Part shown: piece by piece, positions 10,074-22,090 of the stretch
How the letters are laid out: every line of letters starts with the position of its first letter
Numbering within the stretch: the first letter of the stretch is position 1
Assembly: GCA_033557465.1 (NCBI GenBank)
Contig: CM066043.1
Location: 78,212,662 to 78,276,661 of the forward strand
DNA length: 64,000 bases
DNA from: Ichthyophis bannanicus
Lineage: Eukaryota > Chordata > Amphibia > Gymnophiona > Ichthyophiidae
Reading direction: 5' to 3'
The notes under the pieces: model-generated
Seen by the model: the letters and a program-made list of their open reading frames with translations, nothing else
Databases searched by the model: none
What the model was told of the DNA's origin: nothing
Position numbers and translations under genes: made by a program

Positions 10074-11240
10074 TAGTACTCAGAGAAGAGCAAGAATCCC
10101 CTGTACAAATCTTCCCTTATCTTGTGTTAAAGGGAGATTTACTATACCAAGTAGCCAAGGGGACTCTAGAGGGAGAAAAGGTAGAACAACTGATAGTTCC
10201 CTGGCCCTATCATCAGCAGGTGTTATCGTTGGCTCAAAGCCATTTATTAGGAGGACACCCAGGGAGGGGGGGGCAAAAACACTAGAGCATGTTTTGGCCC
10301 AATTTTCTGGTTTGGGGACTATAAACAGGTGCAGTTACATTGCTAGTGATGCCCCTACCTGCCAACTTCATAACCTTGCCAGAGTCCAACCTGCCCCTCT
10401 AGTGTCTATACCTATTATTGAAACCACATTTGAAAGAGCATCCATGGATCTGGTAGGTCCCTTGGAATGCACTGCCTGAGGCAACAAGTATATTTTAGTC
10501 ATACTAGACTACACTACCCACTTCCCAGAGGCTCTTGCACTAAGGAATATAAAGACTACTATGATCACAAATGCCCACTGGGAAGTATTTTCACAAGTGG
10601 AAATACCCAATTAAATCCTCACAGATCAAGGAACACCCTTTCTATCCAAGGTAATGAAGCAAGTGTGTGCTTTGGTGAAGGTCAAGATGCTGCTAACAGC
10701 AGTATATCACTCACATAAGGATGGTCCCATTGAGTGATTCAACAAAACTCTGAAACAGATGTTTAAAAGGTTTGTGCAGGAGGTCAGGAAGAATTGGAAC
10801 ATTCTCTTAACCTACTTGATGTTTGCCATCTATGAGGTACCTCAGAGTTCTATGGGGTTTTCACTTTTTGAGTTGCTCTTCGGAAGACAGCCAAGAAGCA
10901 TATTAGATGTGATGAGGGAAATCTGGGAAGAAGAACCCTATGCCAGGCGTAATTTGGCAGAGTATGCTATACAAATGCAAGACTGACTGAGGAAAGTCAG
11001 AGAGATGACCAAACTCAATCTGGAAAAAGCCCAAGCTAAGCAGGCTAGAGGCTACAATCAGGCAGCCATGCACCACCCCTTCTACCCGGGAGACAGAGTT
11101 TTAGTCTTGCTATCTTCATCTGAAAGCAAGTTACTCTGTAAATGGCAGGGGCCCTATGAGGCTGAAGAGAAAGACAGGCCTGTTAATTACAAAGTTGCCA
11201 GTCAGATAAACAGAAGAAAGCCAAATTTACCATATTAACC
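10074..11240 (+). pseudogene. Gmr1-like integrase
   Basis: The remnant has the integrase architecture. An N-terminal HHCC zinc domain (PYHQQVLSLAQSHLLGGHPG ... CPTCQLHNL with degenerate ligands) is followed by the catalytic core with SMDLVGPLE (first Asp), ILTDQGTPFLS (second Asp) and SHKDGPIE before FNKTLK (the Glu). The C-terminal part runs through FGRQPRSILDVMREIW, FYPGDRVLVLL and KWQGPYEAEEK. The triad residues are visible, but many stops and frame changes show decay. It is placed upstream of the RT, the diagnostic Gmr1-like order. Confidence 0.78.
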
Positions 11241-11289
11241 TATTGAAAAAGTCGACTACAGTGTCGGCTATGAAGGTACATGGAGATGA

Positions 11290-12060
11290 TTTTGGACCTG
11301 AAATTTCAGCAGCATCGGATCCAGCTCAAGTCTCAATTGGGGACCAGTTCTCTGCTGTCCAGAGAAGAGATCTAGAAGGGTTGATCTACCAGAACCTGAA
11401 AGTCTTTTCCACCTGCTTGGGACGAAACCACCTCATTTGTCCCGTTATCATTACTGATCCTTGGCTATTTATCCGGCAACAACCCTATTGAATTTCAGAT
11501 ACCTGGCAACAGGCCATCATCAAGAGCTGGAAGAGATGCTTAACCTGGGAGTTATTGAAGAGTCCATGAGTGACTGGTTGTCACTCGTCATTTTGGTTCC
11601 TAAACCTGAAGGAAGCATCAGATTCTGCATTGACTTCTGAAGGACCAATGCAGTTTCTAAATTGGAAGAGTATCCCATGCCCAGAATAGATGAACTAATC
11701 AAGTGACTCAGAGGAGCATACTTTATATCAAACTTGGATCTGACCAAGGGATACTGGCAGGTGTCCTTGACTCCAGCTGCCAGGGAGGAAACTGCAATTT
11801 TGACACTGCAAGGTCTCTTCCAGTTTACAGTGCTGCCCTTTGGATTACTTGGGGCTCCTGCCATGTTTCAATGCCTTGTCAACCAACTACTCAGACTGCA
11901 CAAGGGGTATGTGGCTGCCTACCTTGACAACATCATCATCTACAGCAGAGACTGGACCACACATCTAACCCAAGTACAAGCCATATACAAGCCAAGTACA
12001 AGCCATGTTGACCAGCCTGTGGAAGGCCATGCTGTTGGCCAACCCTAAGAAATGTTTTCT
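11290..12060 (+). pseudogene. Gmr1-like reverse transcriptase, truncated
   Basis: After a spacer, the RT begins with ELEEMLNLGVIEESMSDWLS and VPKPEGSIRFCIDF, then YFISNLDLTKGYWQVSL (first catalytic Asp), TVLPFGLLGAPAMFQ and VAAYLDNIIIYS. The YLDD box has become YLDN, so it is catalytically dead. It ends at NPKKCFLVSQEMS, where the sequence folds back on itself at 12055-12094. RNase H and the 3' LTR are absent. Confidence 0.82.
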
Positions 12061-12094
12061 GGTTAGTCAGGAAATGTCCTGACTAACCAGAAAA
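12055..12094. repeat. Perfect 18-bp inverted repeat at the Gmr1 break
   Basis: TTTTCTGGTTAGTCAGGA (12055-12072) is followed by a 4-base loop, AATG, and its exact reverse complement (12077-12094). The left arm is in-frame RT coding sequence, so the right arm is a back-copy of it, and Gmr1 homology stops here. Confidence 0.9.
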
Positions 12095-12239
12095 CAGGAA
12101 ATATAACATAAGCAGGCAAGATCACTAGACATTAGACCACTATTTAGGAGGAGATGAACAAGAATTCAAATCCTATGGGAAACTAGAAGAAAAGAAAAAG
12201 AAACATAAAAAAGGAAATAGAGTGTAATCCAAATCCAAA

Positions 12240-12740
12240 TCATTAAGAAGTCCAGTAACCCTTCAGGCTAGCATTTTAACTTTGGAGGATCTCCTTAGCT
12301 ATAATAAGCACTCCTCCTCCTTTTTTTGAGCTCTGAGGCGGTTGAAGCAATGGAATGAAGGTATGGCAATTTGGTTTAAGACTACAGTGTCGGATTCATC
12401 AAGCTATGATTCCGTAATATATGCTATATCAATGTGGTTGTCCTTGATATAATTGACCAAGATGGGGATTTTATTGCGGATGGATCTGGCGTTGATGAGG
12501 ATGCACTTGAGGGGGTGGCAGGTAGGTGAGTCAGGAGCATAAGGCTTGAGAAATGGATGGATCTTGATGAGATTGTAAGAGTTCCTGCTGCCAGGGTTGA
12601 GAATGAAAGGTCACTGTCTGATGTGGGCTGGTATATGATGGGGATGTTGGATGAGGTAATGAGTGCTAATGTATGTGTGATTACATAAGAGGCGAGGAGT
12701 ATGATGAGGATGTAGAAGTAGAGCTGGAACATTTTGGCTG
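12240..12740 (-). mobile_element. LINE endonuclease fragment (L2/CR1 type)
   Basis: On the minus strand the sequence reads LINARSIRNKIPILVNYIK then DIAYITESWLDES and FNRLRAQK-like residues. This is the start of an APE endonuclease as found in L2, CR1 and Rex LINEs (NARS-RNK and the TETWL metal-binding Glu). Downstream RT is absent, and no poly-A tail or target duplication was found. Confidence 0.7.
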
Positions 12741-12839
12741 TGGGATTAGCAGAGATTAGATAAATCTTAGTTGTCAATTGTTAAGACCTGCAACGAACAC
12801 TGCTCTGGCATGTAAAGAGTGTGAGAAAGGGTATGAAAA

Positions 12840-13310
12840 ATCATCTTGTCCTCCTATCATGGGCTGTGGTGGATAGTATTCTGCTGAAAAAAAACAGTCT
12901 ATCCTGTGCAAAACATCCCTATGTCCTCTCTACTTGTTTCACAGAGGATTGAAAAACCATCAGCTCCTCTTGCTGGTTGACCAGTCTATGCTCCAAAATC
13001 TCTATTTTGGCAATATTTATTGAGGCCTTTTGAATTAAACCAACTTATACTTTGTAGACAGTCTCCAATGCCAGCCAAATAGAGTCCAGAGTCACTTCAT
13101 GGGGTTGGGTCAAAGGAGGAAAAACCTGAGTTGCGAGATGTATAGAAGAAACACTGCTAACGATCGTCCCGCATCAACAACTTGGTTCTGAGATATCTCC
13201 ACGAAGGGGGAAGCTTCCTCCCTCCAATGGAATCACAAAGTTCTATGGCCTGAAGATCCTCACTCTTGAATGTTTTTCTCCAATTGGGTAAGTGCAGCTA
13301 TCAATTTATA
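12840..13310 (-). mobile_element. L1-type ORF1 fragment
   Basis: On the minus strand, frame-corrected reading gives IKASINIAKIEILEHRLV-like residues followed by NQQEELMVFQSSVKQVERT. This leucine-heptad coiled coil resembles the trimerisation region of L1 ORF1. It is fragmentary, with several stops. The family call is tentative because coiled coils carry little specific signal. Confidence 0.45.
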
Positions 13311-13439
13311 ATATGGTGCGTTATACTGGTAGAATGTGTAGTAGTAAAGCCTTTTGTATATGTATGAGTTTGTGTATAATTGATTGTATATCAATATGTA
13401 TATGAAATGGCATGAGGAGGGATCTTGTCAGTTTATATT

Positions 13440-13596
13440 GGGGCAGTAAGAGGGGGCTTGATCGATACAATAACAGCAACCATGGATGCCACTCTATCAC
13501 CATTAGCCACCTGACTGAAGATCGAGCACAGTTTAGGGCAACTATCTAGAGGGTCACCATGAGTCACCATGGACTCGACAGCACTTAACAACAACA
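13440..13596 (+). mobile_element. RTE-type LINE 3' end
   Basis: CGATACAATAACAGCAACCATGG and the tail ACAGCACTTAACAACAACA parallel the better preserved RTE end at 25.3-25.43 kb (GACGGCACTTAACAACAACA). It is a short 5'-truncated fragment. Confidence 0.7.
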
Positions 13597-13609
13597 TGAT
13601 ACATTGAGT

Positions 13610-16290
13610 TGACCTCAGGACAGATTTTTTGCCTTAGTTATTCAGGACTTGGACGTCACACAATTTGTTCCCTGCCCTACACACGCTGCTGGCCATATCC
13701 TTGATCTGGTCCTCTCGTAGGACACCTGTTCTCTAACATTTTCTAAGTTTACATCTTCACCTCTGCCTTGGTCAAATCATCATTCTGTAATAGCTTTTTA
13801 CTACATCTATTGACCCTTAACTCTCCTCCTGTCATCAGACTTGAGGCTGCTCCTTATCACAGGAGGTTTCTCATGACTGATCCTGGTACTGATCCTCCTT
13901 GAGACATTCTTTTCCCTCAAGACTTTGACTCTCCTTCATTATCTGAGCAAGATGCCTCTTGGAAAAGCACATTCAGCTCTCTTTTTAGCTCTAGTTTGCC
14001 ACCCAATTGTCCTGCTCATCCCTGCAGGCTTTATTAACCACGGTTGCACAAGGGACTTTTGGTCCTTAAACATCAGACTCATAGAGCAAAGGAGGTATGG
14101 AGGAAGCTAATTTCAGCTGAATCCCTGATTACTTTCAAAGAATGTCGCAAATTATATCATACTAAGTTTACTCAGGCAAAGAGGGACTATTACTCTGGGT
14201 TATTTCATCGTGCAGTTTAACACCCTAAAAAAATTGTTTTCCAATGTTTCTCAGCTTATTAAATCTACTCTTTTCTCTCTCTCCTGGACCAGGCCTCTAG
14301 CCAATTCTCATTAAGAAGCCAGAGACAAAATTCTGGTACACCTTTTCTTCTATATCTACTCCCCTCTCCACCTTTCCCAGCACTATTTTAATTTAGTCAC
14401 TATGATCTCTTTGGGTCAAAACTTTGCCACACAAAAGAATTAGATCATATTCCTTCTCACTGGTACAATATATATTCCTTTAGTCTTCTTTCTTTTACCG
14501 TCTCTATCATTATTCACAGTCTTTCGACTGGTTCAGTACCTGGACAATGACAGCAGGTCATTATTCAACCTATTTTGAAAAACCCCTCTCTTGATCAATC
14601 TATTCCTGTTCAGTTGCAAATCTCTTTTTTTCTCTCTAAACTTACAGAAAAGATTGTTTTGACTCAATTTTGGAATCATGTGGAACAAACAAACATGCTT
14701 CATCCTGGTCAGGCCTCCATATCCCATCCATAGTACAGAAACCAATTTTGATAGCTTACTGAGTGAAATTCACTTTTTTTGGACAATGGGAAGATTGCCC
14801 TGACAGCATCTTGAGACTTCTCGGCTGCCTTCGATTTGGTCAGTCATTGGTTATTCCTGGCAGAGCTTCACAACATTGGATTGCAAAATAATTCTTTCAG
14901 TCGTTTTCTTCCTGTCTCACTGAGTGTTCCTTTGTGGTCACTACTGGCTCTTGTATTTCACAGCCACTTGCTTTATCTTGTGGTGTCCCATAGGATTCAG
15001 TTTTGGCACCTTTTCTCTTCAATATTTTTGTTAGCCCACTTGCCACACTAATTCAAGAATCTGCTATCAGCGCATTTCACTACACTGATGATATTCTGGT
15101 GGTTTCCTATAATGACTCTAGATTTCCTGACCACACCTTTGAATTCCTCTCTCACTAAGGTTGCCTCCTGACTTGAGACCCTTAAGTTCAAACTGAATCT
15201 GGGCAATACCACTGCAACCCAGATCACGGGCTCCACTAATTAACTGTTTCTCTATGTCTGGCGGGCACCCTTATCACACTCACAAATTCATTCAGATGCC
15301 TAGGTATTTTCATTGAGTCTGAACTTTTTATTTGATAAACAAGTTTCTGCAGTAGTCAAATCTACCTTTTCTACCTTTCATCAACTTCATTCAATTCATT
15401 TTTATTCAGACAGAACAGCTCTAACTACTCTAGCTCGAGCTTTCATTATGGTTCATTTAGACTACTGCAGGGATTCTCAACCTACTCCTTGGGACACACC
15501 TAGCCAGTCGGGTTTTCAGGATAACCACAATGAATATGCATGAAAGAGATTTCCACACAATGGAGGCAGTGCATGTAAATCTCTCTCATACAGATTCATT
15601 GTGGTTATCTTGAAAATCTGACTTGCTAGATGTGTCCCAAAGACTGGGTTGAGAACCACTAGACTACTGTGATGTTATATATGCAGGACTCCAGTCTGTC
15701 AAATTGAGGTGACTTCAAACAATACAAAACACTACTTTGAAAATACTGTCATGTGCATGCACACTCAATCATGTTTCCTCTTTACTGATTCAATATCATT
15801 GGCTTCCAGTGTTGTACCGTATTCAATTTAAGATCCTGGTCCTGACTTATAAGACCTACTATTCATCTATTTATTTATCATCTATGATCATTAGTGATAT
15901 AACTGGATGTATCTTACAATCTCTTCATCACTGCAGGTTCACCATTCCACTGGAATCCCAAGCAGGATTAGGATGCACCCAGCTTTCTGCTTTTTAATTC
16001 AGTGCCCCAACTTTATGGAATAATCTCCTCGTGCTCCATGTTGAGTCCTCTTATAAAAAATTTAAGACTTCCCTGAAAACCTTTTTTTTCATAATGCCTT
16101 TTGGAACCGGGTTGAATAACTGCAGATTTGTATAATGGATGTCCTTTCCTCTCTCTTTTTTAGTTTCTTTTTTCTTTTACTGCCCTCTTAAAACAATGGA
16201 GTTCCTTTTTATCTTTTAAATTGTTTTATTTGGATTGTAAACTGCCCTGTATTTAATGAAGGGCAGTATATCAAGTTGTAAATAAACCAT
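13610..16290 (+). mobile_element. Decayed L2-like LINE
   Basis: The plus-strand remnants follow LINE order. FVPCPTHAAGHILDLVLS is the endonuclease C-terminus. RT blocks follow (FFLSKLTEKIVL; FSAAFDLVSHW; SVLAPFLFNIF-like; AFHYTDDILVV, with YTDD). The C-terminal VHLDYC is interrupted by a MITE and resumes as DYCDVIYAGLQS. QYHWLPVLYRIQFKILVL comes next, and the 3'UTR ends in GGGCAGTATATCAAGTTGTA with AATAAA. Frames are broken throughout. It is clearly older than the copy at 5.1-9.3 kb. Confidence 0.75.
15468..15661. mobile_element. hAT-type MITE, 194 bp
   Basis: It starts CAGGGATTCTCAACC and ends GGTTGAGAACCACTA, imperfect terminal inverted repeats. It is flanked by the perfect 8-bp duplication GACTACTG at 15460-15467 and 15662-15669. 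An 8-bp duplication and CAG ends are hAT hallmarks. It splits the L2 DYC codons, so the boundaries are certain. There is no coding capacity. Confidence 0.93.
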
Positions 16291-19200
16291 AAACCACTTA
16301 ATGTAGCTAACAAAGTGGACTCATCCTCAAAAGCACACACCTCAATAAATTAGTTAATCTATAAGGTACCACCTGCCTCTGTCATTTTTGTCTCTCCAGA
16401 CTAACATGGCCATCCCTCTGGAAATGTTTATTATTTTGGTCACTTTACTTTGTCCCTTTTCTAATTCCATTTTTTTTGAGATGCGGTAACCAAAATTGTA
16501 AACATTATTCAAGGTGAATTTGCACCATAGAACAATGCAGAGGCAATACGATATTCTTTGTTTATTCTCTATCCCTTCCTAATAATTCTTAATATTCTAT
16601 TTTTTTTGGTCGCTGCTTCATATTGAGCCGAAGGCTGGGGTTGACAATGAATTGTTTAGTGAAAGGTGCCATGACCTCTGAGTGGTAATCTCATGTTATT
16701 GCAGTAGTACCGCAAGCTTATCATTAGGGGGTCACTGGCTCCATTTTGGAACCCACTGCCATTAAAGCAGGAGCATGTGGGGATCACCCCTACTCCCTCT
16801 AGACACCAGGGGCCCCTGGTAAGGTCAGGGATAGAGACAGGGGTAAGAGAGGTCTGCAGGGAGGCTGGAGGGGGCTGGAGGGAGCAGAAATCTATTCAGG
16901 GGGCTTTGAGGGGTCTTTGTTGTCAGAGAGAGTCCAGGTGGGAGAGTCTTCATGCCGAGGGGTTTGCTTGTGGGGGGGGGGTCAGATGCATTGGGGGTTA
17001 GGGAGAATTGGGTATGTTGGGGGAATTTCCTGTCAGGGGCAGTCAGGGAGAGGATAGGATGGTTTAAAGATTATCAGGGAAGGGATTGAGGTCAGAGAGG
17101 TGAATGGGAGTCTTGAGATCAGAGGGGTACTTGGAGGGAACAGATCTCGACAATGACAGCTGCCCCTCCAACTTATTCTTGCCTCAGGGCAGTTGTCAAT
17201 GCCAACATCTATAATTTTTTCAAGAGACATGGATTCCCTTTGTAGAATAGGCAATCCACATCTATATTCTAGGTCCCCCCAAAAGCACTTCTTCTCTTAA
17301 CCCTCATCACACCTCCATAAAATTTAAATGTGGTAATCATCCCCATGTTTAAAAAGCCCCTGCTCTAAAATGGCATTTATACATGCATGCTAAACTACAT
17401 GTGTTAATGCTGCTATTTAAACATGGGACTGCTTCTAAAATAACCTCCATAATCTAATAAGGGAGTGCAAAGGACAACTCTTCAGTCAACAGACTGTGAA
17501 GTTGAACAGCCACTTATATTTTTGTCTTCCTTATTGCTTTTCCCTGAATAAAAAGATTGCACAAGCTTTAATTTTGGGGAGATAACCTAATAAAGGTGTT
17601 TTAGTTAAAAATATATTTGTGGTCTATTTTGCCTTTGGTTTTTTAGTTTACTCCAGTTTAGGCCTTGAGCTCTGTCTTTCCCTATCCACTTGGACCCTTT
17701 ATATTTTACTTTAGATTTTCCTGTTTACTGGCTTTGTTTATTTTTCCTCTTCTAAAGCGTCAGTGCTTCTCTCATTCTCTTAAGTTTCTGGATCTTGTCT
17801 CTCCATCATCCTTCCTTCTGAGGCTCCTCTTCACCTTTCTTCCAGCATTCTCGCCTAGGTCTCCTCTTCTCTTTCACTTTCTACAGAAGTCCTCAATGGC
17901 TTTAAGATCTTATCTCATACCTACTTCTTTTCTTTGATCTTTATTAGGGATCTTAAATTTGAATCAGTTGCTTTTGCAGCTTTTTCTGCACAATATTCCT
18001 TTTTTCTTTCTGTTTTTGGCAGACACTTGTTTTAAGTACAGATCTTGTAGCACAACGATAGTACATGTTGTCTCCTCTTTATCTGCAGGGGTGCACTTAA
18101 TGGCAACTAATCCTCTTAATGTTATTGTTAGTTTCTGTGTGTCATCTCTTGTTGAAGAGGCTCCACGAACAAGTGTAGCTGCGATTTTATTTTCATCTAC
18201 ATGATCTGCTCAATGGCTATCAACACTAGCTCTAGTGCTTTTGCTAAGGTTGGGCACCTTTGTATTCTGGGTAAAGAACAATCATTATGAATATTTCCTT
18301 TTTTTTCTTCCTGTTCATACTTCTACTGAAGTGTTGCCTTGCTGAGATTTGGTATAGATTTTATACGACGGAGTCACCACGTGAGGATACTTAGCAAGAC
18401 CTGGTGAGAACAATTTATTCTCTCCCATGAGAGACACACGGCACACGGTAATTCACCACTTTACTCTGAATATTAAGAAGTGTTCTCTGTTGACTCCACA
18501 CAAGGCACCAAACACAAGGTGATGACACCACAAAAGCACCCATTCCACAGCCTTCAACATCATCTGCGTAGGAGGAAAAAGAGGAGGAGTAGGAAAGATA
18601 ATCATGCTGTGTAGAGGGTGAGGCACTTAGTGAGGGGGAATGCTGGACAGGGGTAGAGAGAGAAAGAGAGATGCTGGGCTGGAGCCGCTGTCACTACAAA
18701 AGGAGGGAGAACTGTGCTAGTGTGGCACCAAAGGAGAAGGAGGACTCCGATGACATATTTTGCAAAGGGTGCAGTTAGCCTAGAGCCAGCGCTGAAAGGA
18801 AGTCAGCTATTTTCCCTTGAGAACTGGAGTTGTGAGATGAATATTAACCTTAAACCCAGTGTGGATTAGGCTTTCTTCTCTTATACTGCAAGTGAAGGTG
18901 TTTTTGTTATTGCTGCCCCTGTTAGTTGCATGCAAGAGTAGCAAAGCTTGGATACAATAAATTATTTTTAGAGGAACAAGCAGGATGCATAGTTTCTTGG
19001 CTGATTGGAATGTAGCCTGGAAACCCACAAAAAAGTCCAAAAACATTTCTGAGACTTACTTGCAGAGGGGGATTTTAGATTGTCCTGTTCATTGTTAGAG
19101 ATATATCCAGATGATTCTCCGAATAGTACAACAGCCTTCATCACAGGAGGCCTGCAGCCTCTGATCTGTCAAGAGCTTCCCTGATAAATATGTTCTAATT

Positions 19201-19415
19201 TGAGGGTGATATAAAAATTATGTCTGACCTGTCAGAGCGAACAAAAGCTCCTTCTTCATGTGGACAGAATGGCCCCTTGGGAAACAGCCAAAATATGTGA
19301 ACATTCTCTTTTTTACTGATCCTGGGAATCCAGGTTATATGAAATAGGGCAGCCTTAGGCAGGAGAGTAATAGGTGTGAACATCCCTTCTGAATATGATT
19401 AAGAGGTCACATTCA
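16291..19415. other. No recognised gene; low-complexity and unassigned repeats
   Basis: I find no supported coding region. 16300-16440 resembles an interspersed-repeat tail (CAGACTAACATGGCCATCCC). 16780-17130 is purine-rich with AGG/GGG runs. 17650-18240 is T-rich, with an open frame that faintly resembles a LINE endonuclease region but lacks diagnostic motifs. 18340-18780 and 18800-19200 show no features I can name. Confidence 0.4.
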
Positions 19416-19423
19416 CTCTAGAG

Positions 19424-20055
19424 CAGTGGTTCCCAAACATGTCTTGGGATCCCCAAGCCAATCCGTTTTTCAGGATTTCTACAATAAATATACATGAGAT
19501 CAATTTGCATGCACTATCTTCATTGTTTTTGAATCGATTCTATAGATATTCATTGTAGACAGGGTCAGTGCAAGAATGCACTGGACCCTCCATCCTGCCG
19601 TCCCCGCTGCTCCTCCACCTCTATTGCCACCGCTGTTACCCCTCTCCAGAGTCTGCAGTAGCAGCAATAGCGCAGAAACCACGAGGCAACACTTGCTTTA
19701 ACGCGCCAGTGTTGCCTCGTGGTTTCCGCTCTCAACTATCAGCCTTTTCCACCCCCCTCTGAAACACAATTCAAACCGGAAGTGTGTGTCAGGAAGGGGC
19801 AGAAAAGGCCGATGGTAGAGAGAAGAAACCGCGAGGCAGCGCCAGCGAGTTAAAGTAAGTGCTGCCTCATGGTTTCTGAGCTAGTGGCACTGTGGCAGGC
19901 CCTAGAAAGGGGACAGCGGCAGCAATAGGTACCCCTGGGGGGCTGGCACTCTAGGCAACTGCCTGATTCGTCTAATCAAAACACCGGTCCTGATTGTAAA
20001 TATCCTGAAAACCTTACCGACTGGGGCTACTGCAGGAGAGGTTTGGGAATCGCTA
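19424..20055. mobile_element. hAT-type MITE carrying a nested element
   Basis: Terminal sequences CAGTGGTTCCCAAAC and GTTTGGGAATCGCTA form imperfect inverted repeats and are related to the MITE at 15468. Flanks CTCTAGAG and CTCTATTT are a decayed 8-bp duplication. The middle is occupied by another element at 19560-19992. Confidence 0.75.
19560..19992. mobile_element. Nested non-autonomous hAT-like element, 433 bp
   Basis: It begins CAGGGTCAGTGC and ends AACACCGGTCCTG, so the outer ends are inverted (CAGG...CCTG). Flanking 8-bp duplications ATTGTAGA / ATTGTAAA lie inside the outer MITE. GCAACTGCCTGATTCGTCTAA near the right end recurs in related form at 34.85 kb. Internal GC-rich halves containing GAGGCAGC/ACGAGGCAAC words give further inverted structure. 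No protein is encoded. Confidence 0.82.
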
Positions 20056-20063
20056 CTCTATTT

Positions 20064-20646
20064 TATTCAGGGATGGGGGGCCTTTAGGTCCCACTTCCCC
20101 TCTCCAATGCTCCCATTCAAATGTTCCCCTCTCATGTGCCTACTTGGTCGGCACTATGTCACTCCTAAACGGTAGCAGCAGAACAATAGCAACTCCTGTA
20201 GCATAATCCAGCGAGAGGCCTGAGCCTGTGATGCTCCATGGACGTCCTGTGACCATGGCAACCCATGCAAATAGAAGGGCTGCAGTGTCACAGGAGGACT
20301 CAAAGGTCCTTTGCTGAGTTCTGGGGTAGGGGTTTCTGCTACTGATCGTGAACACCGTTGCGCAGCACAAACATGCCATAGCCTCAGGCCCTAACTGAGG
20401 CAAGGCAGCAATGGCAACACTCCAGTCTCCTTCAAAATTTGGCACTGGGGGCAGTTGCCTGTGTTTCCTATGTCTAATTGTATATATTTATTTAACACTT
20501 CACCAAAGATGTCTCATAGAGCATTACAGTGACAACACTGAAAACGTATTAATACATATGCTAAATTGAAACAAACATATGTAAGGGACACTTCAGGACT
20601 CTTACTATTCCCATATACGTCTGGCAGTAGGATCATACCATCTTCA
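20064..20646. other. Unassigned, with a hAT-like remnant
   Basis: 20130-20470 contains TTTGGCACTGGGGGCAGTTG next to CCTGTGTTTCC, similar to the subterminal part of the hAT-like elements at 19.56 and 34.60 kb, but without clear ends. The remainder shows nothing recognisable. Confidence 0.4.
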
Positions 20647-20825
20647 TGTGGTAGTAGGGTTGCCAACCGGCTGGTATTCAGCCGGCCTGGCCGGTTTTTC
20701 CATGGCCAGGTCGGCTGCCGGCAGAGATGTAAAACCGGCCCTTGAAAAGCCGTTTTTTTGCTCTAGCCGCAAGATCGGGAGCGGCCAGAGCAAAAAACCG
20801 GCTTTTCTCCTGACTCCTGAAGTCC

Positions 20826-21090
20826 GCGGGGGAGGGAGCCAGGGAAGCCCGCGCGAGGCCCCAGCTCCCTCTTACAACCGCCAGCATGAAGATCTTTTTC
20901 CTTCATGCTGGCGGCTGCTTATGTGAAGCCGTGATTGCTGGGAAAGGTTAAAGGCAATGCCCTTTAACCTTTTCCAGCATTCGCGGCTTCACAGAAACAA
21001 CCGCCAGCGTGAAGGAAAAGGATCTTCACGCTGGCGGTTGTACAGAGGGAGCTGGGGCCTCACGCAGGCTTCCCCGGCTCCCTCTGAAGC
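20826..21090. repeat. Nested palindrome with about 127-bp arms
   Basis: The left arm (about 20826-20955) and right arm (about 20957-21090) are near-complementary around GGTTAAAGGCA/ATGCCCTTTAACC. Each arm also contains a smaller hairpin built from CCGCCAGCATGAAG and CTTCATGCTGGCGG, so the whole could form a cruciform with two side hairpins. Confidence 0.88.
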
Positions 21091-21179
21091 ACCTCAGACA
21101 GCCGCGGGGCTGGTGGGGGGGGGGGTGGAGGCTAGGACTACAAATGAGCTTTGATGGGGGGGGGAAGGGAGGCCAAGGA

Positions 21180-22090
21180 CTGGATGGGCTGTGATGGGGT
21201 GTACCTGGACTGGAAATAGGCTATTGGGGGGGGGGACTGGACTGGAATTGGGCTATGGGGGGGGTGTACCTGGACTGGAAATGGGCTATGGGGGGGAACC
21301 AAGACTGGAATTGGGCTATGGGGGGGTGGAACCTGGACTCAAAATTGGCTATGGTGGGTGACCTCCACTGGAAATAGGCTATGGGGGGGAAACCTGGACT
21401 GGAAATGGGCTATGGGGGGGGCCTGGACTGGAATTGGGCTATGGGAGGGGACCTGGACTGGAAATGGGCTATGGGGGGGGGCTGCAATTTAATTGGGCTA
21501 TGGGGGGAGCCTGGACTGGAATTGGGCTATGGTGGGGGGAGGGGGAAGTTGTACTGGAAATAGGCTGTGATTAGGGGGGCTAGGACTGCAAATGGTCTGT
21601 GATGGTTGGGGGGGACTGGGACTGGAAATGGGCTGTGATGGGGGGCTAGGACTGGAAATGGGCTGTGATGGTGGGGGGGACTAGGACTGCAAATGGGCTG
21701 TGATGGTGGGGGGGCCTAGGACTGGAAATAGGCTGTGATGGTGGGGGGGGGGCTAGGACTGGAAAGAGGCTGTGATGGGGGGAGGGCTAGGACTGAAATG
21801 GCCTGTGATGGGAGGGCTAGCACTGGAAATGGGCTGATGAAGAGCTGGAATAGGACTGGAAATGGGCTGATGGGGGCTGGAATAGGACTGGAAGTGGGCT
21901 AACGAGGGGGCTAGGATTGGAAATTGGCTGATGGGGGAGTTTGGAGTGGAAATTGGCTGATGGGGGGCTGGAATGGAACTGGAAAAGAGCATATGTGGGG
22001 CTAGGACTGGAAATGGGCTGATGAGCTGGAATAGGACTAGAAATGGGCTGATGGGGGGAGCTTGGACTGCAAATGGGTGGGTCTAGAACT
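21180..22090 (+). repeat. G-rich minisatellite, unit about 30-40 bp
   Basis: The unit is a variant of CTGGACTGGAAATGGGCTATG followed by a G run of variable length. It recurs more than 20 times, later as CTAGGACTGGAAATGGGCTG plus ATG and G runs. Unit length varies mainly through the G tract. Many G-runs could form G-quadruplexes. It lies wholly inside the hAT-like element. Confidence 0.88.

Larger units (their letters stand above)
4451..12060 (+). mobile_element. Gmr1-like LTR retrotransposon, decayed and interrupted
   Basis: Coding remnants occur in the order SCAN-like gag, zinc knuckle, aspartic protease, integrase, reverse transcriptase. Integrase before RT is the order known for Gmr1-like Ty3/gypsy elements, which also carry the ancestral SCAN-like capsid domain. 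Canonical gypsy elements have RT before integrase. The copy is split by an L2-like LINE (5098-9310) and a short L2 3' piece (about 9795-10070). I see no LTR at either end; the 5' side abuts a CR1 remnant and the 3' side ends in a palindrome at 12055-12094. RNase H is missing. It is full of stops and clearly dead. Confidence 0.8.

Noticed and set aside
17665..18204. Possible membrane protein (Phe/Leu-rich frames)
   Set aside because: T-rich DNA yields Phe/Leu codons by composition; frames are short and unlinked.
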